A DNA stretch of 64,000 nt from Sedimenticola_A sp040506425 (GTDB lineage Bacteria > Pseudomonadota > Gammaproteobacteria > Chromatiales > Chromatiaceae), in the NCBI GenBank assembly GCA_965224515.1, contig OZ245051.1:124001-188000 (forward strand), given 5' to 3'. Numbering within the stretch: the stretch's first letter is position 1; each line of letters starts with the position of its first letter. Below are positions 60,171-64,000 of the stretch, one piece after another. The notes under the pieces are model-generated. The model saw nothing but the letters and a program-made list of their open reading frames with translations, ran no database searches and was not told where the DNA came from. The translations under genes were made by a program, and so were the position numbers.

Positions 60171-62810
60171 CTATACCTCCAGACTTTTTGAGGCAATCTC
60201 ATAAACATCTTTGGATACTCCATCCGAGCCGAGCACTCTCTGTAACTGGTCTTTCATCTTCTCCTGGCGAACAGCGTCATAACGCTGCCAGCGCGCCATC
60301 AGCCTCAGCATGCGTGCGGCTACCTGGGGGTTGAGGGCATCAAGCTCCAGTACCCGGTCTGCAAGAAATTGATAACCTGCACCGCTTCTGTCATGAAACA
60401 GAACAGAATTCCCTGCACAGAAAGCACCGATCAATGCACGCACTTTATTGGGATTTGAAATGGAAAATGCCGAGTTACCCATCAGGGACTTTACGTGATC
60501 AAGGGTATCCCCACGCTTTGAAGTCGCCTGAACGCTGAACCACTTATCGAGTACCAGCGGGTCGTCCTTCCATCGCTCGAAAAAATCTGACAGCAGCTCA
60601 TTTCTGCACGCGGAATCGCTTGAGGCCACCAACCCCAGGGCGGTGATCACATCGGTCATGTTATGGCCCTGGCGGTATTGATCGATGCACAACTGCTCCA
60701 CTTCGCTATCACCCTGCAACTGCATGAGGTAACCAAGAGAAAGATTGCGCAAGGCTCGACGTCCTATGGATGCAGGTTCAACGTCATACTCCCCCTCTTC
60801 CCTGTTGGCTTCGTATGTGGACATGAAGTCGTTACGCAACTTGCTGGCCAGCAGGCTCTTCAGGTATTCCCTGGCGTTGTGGATGCCGTCCACATCAACT
60901 TCATCCATCTGATCTCCCAGATATGCCTCGGAAGGCAGAGAGAGTACTTCCGCAAGCAACTGCTTGTCGGCAGCAGCATCATTCAACGCCTCACAGAAGG
61001 CCTCGATATAGCCAACAGGCACCTGGTAGCCCGGATCATCCACCAGTCTCAGCAAGACTCTCTGGGAGAGGCTCTGGGCCGCGTCCCAGCGATTGAAGCC
61101 GTCTGTATCACTGGCCATGAGAAACATCAGGTTCTCGTCGCTGTAATCAAAGTGAACTTTGACCGGCGCGGAGAACCCCCTCAGCAAAGAGGGCACCGGT
61201 TGTACCTGGACATTGAGAAAGCAGAAGGTCTCCCTCTCCTCCCGCAGTTCCAGAATCCGGGTGCCGCTGACGGCCTGGCTCTCCCCTTCCAGTTGAAGGG
61301 GAATCTCCTGACCTGCGGCATCCAGCAATCCCACAGCCAGGGGGACATGAAACGGAAGCTTTGAACCCTGTCCCGGTGTTGCAGGACAGGTCTGTTCAAC
61401 AGTCAGGGTGTAGGTGGATGCTACCTTGTCGTAAACACCTGAACAGCGCAGCTCAGGGGTACCTGCCTGCTCATACCAGCGTTTAAACTGATCCAGGTCC
61501 TTTTCGCTGGCATCGGCCATACACTGAACAAAGTCATCGGTGGTCACCGCTTCACCGTCGTGCCGGTCGAAATAGAGATCGGTTCCCTTTCGGTAGAGAT
61601 CAGGGCCCAGCAGGTTGTACTGCATACGCACCACCTCGGCTCCCTTTTCGTAAACAGTGACGGTGTAGAAGTTGTTGATTTCGATATAGGAGTCAGGTCG
61701 CACAGGGTGGGCCATTGGACCAGCGTCCTCGGCAAACTGGTGGGCTCGCAACAGGCGAACATCCTCGATACGCTTCACCCCCCTGGAACCCATATCAGCT
61801 GAAAACTCCTGATCCCTGAATACCGTCAAACCCTCTTTAAGGCTGAGTTGAAACCAGTCGCGGCAGGTGATGCGGTTTCCTGTCCAGTTATGAAAGTATT
61901 CGTGGGCAATAACACCCTCAATGCCCTGAAAGTCATGGTCGGTTGCAGTGTCCTGGCTGGCCAGCACGTACTTGGAGTTGAAAACGTTAAGTCCCTTGTT
62001 CTCCATCGCGCCCATGTTGAAATCGTTTACCGCCACGATCATGTAGATATCCAGATCGTACTCCCGCCCATAGCGTTCCTCGTCCCACTGCATTGCCTTT
62101 TTGAGTGAATCCATGGCGTGATCACACTTAGCGATGTTCTCAGCCTCGACATATATTTCGAGGGCCACGTTACGACCGGAAGCAGTGGTGTAGCGGTCTT
62201 CGATATGCAACAGATCCCCGGCTACCAAGGCAAAAAGATAGGCAGGTTTTGGAAAGGGATCTTCCCACTTCACCCGCTGGCGACCATCACCAAGCTCTTC
62301 ACGCTCTACGGGATTGCCATTCGAAAGCAACACCGGGTACCGGGACTTGTCTGCGATGATGGTGGTGGTGAAACGTGACATCACGTCCGGGCGATCCAGA
62401 AACCAGGTGATTTTCCTGAACCCTTCGGCCTCACACTGGGTACAGAACATGGCTCCCGACTTGTAGAGCCCCTCCAGCGCAGTATTCTCCTGGGGCTTGA
62501 TTCTCACCCGGCTGCATAAGCTGAACCGATCCGGCACCCGGTAAATGGTAAGACCGGCGGAATCCTGTAGATAACCATCATGGGCCAGATCCTGGTCATC
62601 GATTGCCAGTGACAGCAGCTCCAGCCCCTCGCCATGCAGGTGCAGAACCGAATCACTCTCCTCGGAGAGCGGATTTCGCCGCATGGTGAGGGTGGATGTC
62701 ACCAGCGTCTCCTCTTCACCCAGTTCGAATATCAGGTCGACCCTGTCGATCAGGTATTTTGGAGGCCGGTAGTCCTTGAGAAAAATGGTCTTGGGAGCTT
62801 CACGCAACAT
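60171..62810 (-). CDS. pepN: Aminopeptidase N (M1 metallopeptidase)
   Basis: 879 aa, matching gammaproteobacterial PepN. Exopeptidase motif GAMENKGLN (substrate N-terminus binding), zinc site HEYFHNW with downstream Glu in SLKEGLTVFRDQEFS, and catalytic Tyr region TVYEKGAEVVRM. Cytoplasmic removal of N-terminal residues from peptides. Monocistronic, divergent from grxC. Confidence 0.96.
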   Translation of the reverse strand: MLREAPKTIFLKDYRPPKYLIDRVDLIFELGEEETLVTSTLTMRRNPLSEESDSVLHLHGEGLELLSLAIDDQDLAHDGYLQDSAGLTIYRVPDRFSLCSRVRIKPQENTALEGLYKSGAMFCTQCEAEGFRKITWFLDRPDVMSRFTTTIIADKSRYPVLLSNGNPVEREELGDGRQRVKWEDPFPKPAYLFALVAGDLLHIEDRYTTASGRNVALEIYVEAENIAKCDHAMDSLKKAMQWDEERYGREYDLDIYMIVAVNDFNMGAMENKGLNVFNSKYVLASQDTATDHDFQGIEGVIAHEYFHNWTGNRITCRDWFQLSLKEGLTVFRDQEFSADMGSRGVKRIEDVRLLRAHQFAEDAGPMAHPVRPDSYIEINNFYTVTVYEKGAEVVRMQYNLLGPDLYRKGTDLYFDRHDGEAVTTDDFVQCMADASEKDLDQFKRWYEQAGTPELRCSGVYDKVASTYTLTVEQTCPATPGQGSKLPFHVPLAVGLLDAAGQEIPLQLEGESQAVSGTRILELREERETFCFLNVQVQPVPSLLRGFSAPVKVHFDYSDENLMFLMASDTDGFNRWDAAQSLSQRVLLRLVDDPGYQVPVGYIEAFCEALNDAAADKQLLAEVLSLPSEAYLGDQMDEVDVDGIHNAREYLKSLLASKLRNDFMSTYEANREEGEYDVEPASIGRRALRNLSLGYLMQLQGDSEVEQLCIDQYRQGHNMTDVITALGLVASSDSACRNELLSDFFERWKDDPLVLDKWFSVQATSKRGDTLDHVKSLMGNSAFSISNPNKVRALIGAFCAGNSVLFHDRSGAGYQFLADRVLELDALNPQVAARMLRLMARWQRYDAVRQEKMKDQLQRVLGSDGVSKDVYEIASKSLEV

Positions 62811-63005
62811 GGAGAACCTGCTTCATCATATTGTTGGGAAAGCGGGTCGCTGCCCGCATATAGTCGTCCAGGGGTCGATTATGTAGGATCAGCCCATGAT
62901 AACGAAACCCGGTATATTTAAGGGTTTAATGGACGCAGGTTTTATGGACCCCCTAATTTGCTGCTGCTAGGATAATCCGCAACACAGGAACACGAGAGGA
63001 AAGGC

Positions 63006-63290
63006 ATGCCGAAAGTTGAGATGTACACCACCGCCATCTGCCCCTACTGCATGCGGGCCAAGGCCCTGCTGGACAGAAAAGGTGTGAAATACGAAGAGAT
63101 GCGCATCGAGGGAAACCGTGAACTGATGCGCGAGATGATCAAACGCAGCAAGCGCAATACGGTACCCCAGATATTCATCGACGAATTCCACGTGGGCGGA
63201 TATGACGACATGGCTGAACTCGACGCCTTTGGGAAGCTGGATCCACTGCTGAAAATAGAATCTGACGAGCGGGATACAGAGATCACATGA
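63006..63290 (+). CDS. grxC: Glutaredoxin 3
   Basis: 94 aa. Redox motif CPYC (residues 11-14, in TTAICPYCMRAK), cis-Pro TVPQIFID and GGYDDM glutathione-binding loop. Glutathione-dependent dithiol reductase of the cytoplasm. Preceded by GAGAGGAAAGGC; its stop overlaps the hslR start by 4 nt. Confidence 0.93.
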   Translation: MPKVEMYTTAICPYCMRAKALLDRKGVKYEEMRIEGNRELMREMIKRSKRNTVPQIFIDEFHVGGYDDMAELDAFGKLDPLLKIESDERDTEIT

Positions 63291-63688
63291 GTCAACCTGC
63301 GCAGCTGGAGAGCCTGCGGCTCGACAAGTGGCTTTGGGCAGCCCGTTTCTTCAAGACACGGCAACTTGCCGTTGAGGCGATCAACGGGGGCAAGGTCCAT
63401 CTGAACGGCCAGCGCACCAAGCCCGGCAGGGAAGTAAAGGTCGGCAGCAAGCTGCGCATCCACAAAGGCTCTCTGGAGTGGGACATTACCGTCACCCAGA
63501 TTCCCAAGCAGCGCCGCCCGGCCTCGGAAGCCATACACTTCTACGAAGAGACTGAGGAGAGCAGGATCAGCCGTGAAAAAATCGTTGAAGATCAACGCCT
63601 GCTGCGCGCCGCCGCGCCCAAGCTGCCCAGTACAAAACCCAGCAAGCGGGACAGGCGGATGATCCACCGTTTCACGGGCAAGGAGTGA
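63287..63688 (+). CDS. hslR: Heat-shock protein 15, S4-domain RNA-binding protein
   Basis: 133 aa. N-terminal S4 domain (LRLDKWLWAARFFKTRQLAVEAINGGKVHLNGQRTKPGREVKVGS), then a basic C-terminus. Hsp15 binds stalled 50S subunits carrying nascent chains and helps recycle them. ATG overlaps grxC. Confidence 0.93.
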   Translation: MSQPAQLESLRLDKWLWAARFFKTRQLAVEAINGGKVHLNGQRTKPGREVKVGSKLRIHKGSLEWDITVTQIPKQRRPASEAIHFYEETEESRISREKIVEDQRLLRAAAPKLPSTKPSKRDRRMIHRFTGKE

Positions 63689-63697
63689 GACGGGAGC

Positions 63698-64000
63698 ATG
63701 GACCAGGACATTTTTCGCAAAACCTACCGTGAGATGAACGAGCGCGCCTGCGTGTTCGAGAAAAGCAATCTCTCGGACGCCTGCCGCTGCACCCAGGCGG
63801 AACGTTTCTATCTTGCCGAAAGAGAGGGTGTGCACTGCAAATCGGAGCAGGCCCAGGAGAAGTGTATAGACTTCATGGGCCTTCTGCGTCAACAGAGCCG
63901 CTTTGCCCTGAAATCAAATGATGTGAGCGAAGTACTGCCTCATGGCAAGGCGATGCGCATTCAGGTCGGGGGGATGCGTGGTGTATACCTCGCAGTCCAT
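63698..64000 (+). CDS. Cys-rich N-terminal part of an unidentified protein (3' truncated)
   Basis: 101 codons from ATG 63698 (GGGAG just upstream) run off the window end. The N-terminus contains five to six Cys (ERACVFEKSNLSDACRCTQ, GVHCKSEQAQEKC) suggestive of metal or FeS binding, followed by SRFALKSNDVSEVLPHGKAMRIQVGG. No family recognised from the visible part. 9 bp after hslR, so same operon. Confidence 0.65.
   Translation, partial: MDQDIFRKTYREMNERACVFEKSNLSDACRCTQAERFYLAEREGVHCKSEQAQEKCIDFMGLLRQQSRFALKSNDVSEVLPHGKAMRIQVGGMRGVYLAVH

Overview
The window looks like chromosome of a chemolithoautotrophic, sulfur-oxidising gammaproteobacterium. The evidence is the tail of a sulfide:quinone oxidoreductase-like gene next to phosphoribulokinase, a large DabA/DabB-type inorganic-carbon uptake cluster, many c-type cytochromes and iron-sulfur proteins, and ordinary gammaproteobacterial housekeeping genes (pepN, grxC, hslR, cca). 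A Sedimenticola/Thiodiazotropha-like relative is a guess from gene content, not a measured placement. No tRNA, rRNA, IS element, phage or CRISPR array was recognised.

Layout. 0-3 kb: SQR tail, phosphoribulokinase, exported thioredoxin-NHL protein. 3-8.4 kb: a minus-strand respiratory operon with pentaheme cytochrome c, Tat-exported DMSO-reductase-family molybdoenzyme, four-cluster ferredoxin subunit, TorD chaperone and monoheme cytochrome. 8.5-14 kb: two exported Met/Gly repeat proteins, two small exported companion proteins and a polyferredoxin. 14.5-17.8 kb: a histidine kinase with a periplasmic heme-c motif and an NtrC-type sigma-54 activator. 18.7-23.5 kb: an NrfD/ferredoxin/multiheme cytochrome membrane complex with a UbiE-like methyltransferase. 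24-25.5 kb: a NapC-type tetraheme cytochrome and an exported ankyrin protein. 26-28.8 kb: rhodanese and a NarXL-like pair. 28.9-38.8 kb: cca, an Atm1-type ABC exporter, an S24-like protein, an RND efflux pair, a lipoprotein cytochrome and small genes. 38.9-43.1 kb: a radical SAM / heme-oxygenase-like / MBOAT / SGNH operon. 43.5-52.9 kb: the DAB-type cluster with four antiporter-like subunits. 53-63.7 kb: a DsbD-like protein, a split Aer/CetAB-like chemoreceptor, periplasmic MsrB, hemerythrin, a ParA-CHAD pair, pepN, grxC, hslR and a truncated gene.

Main discovery. Six near-consensus sigma-54 promoters (GG-N10-GC, most matching TGGCA-N7-TTGC) lie on the minus strand at 10041-10055, 11329-11343, 12529-12543, 13966-13980, 23689-23703 and 25669-25683. 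Each is just upstream of one of the Met-rich, ferredoxin, NrfD-complex or NapC transcription units. A 15-bp dyad, roughly ATGMCA-N3-TGKCAT, lies upstream of them. In four of the six the nearest dyad begins 88-89 bp beyond the promoter, and three of those have a second copy 64-66 bp further out. The only sigma-54 activator in the window (16395-17750) and its heme-sensor kinase sit between the targets, with a perfect dyad in front of the kinase gene. This looks like a compact regulon for a periplasmic electron-transfer system.

Working model (inference). The heme kinase reads a periplasmic redox or gas signal and the activator switches on the NrfD complex, the NapC-type cytochrome, the polyferredoxin and the Met-rich exported proteins. 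The adjacent molybdoenzyme operon may be reached by read-through. The Met-rich proteins could be oxidant sinks repaired by the molybdoenzyme, a metal-binding matrix, or sulfur-globule envelope proteins. The sequence alone does not decide between these.
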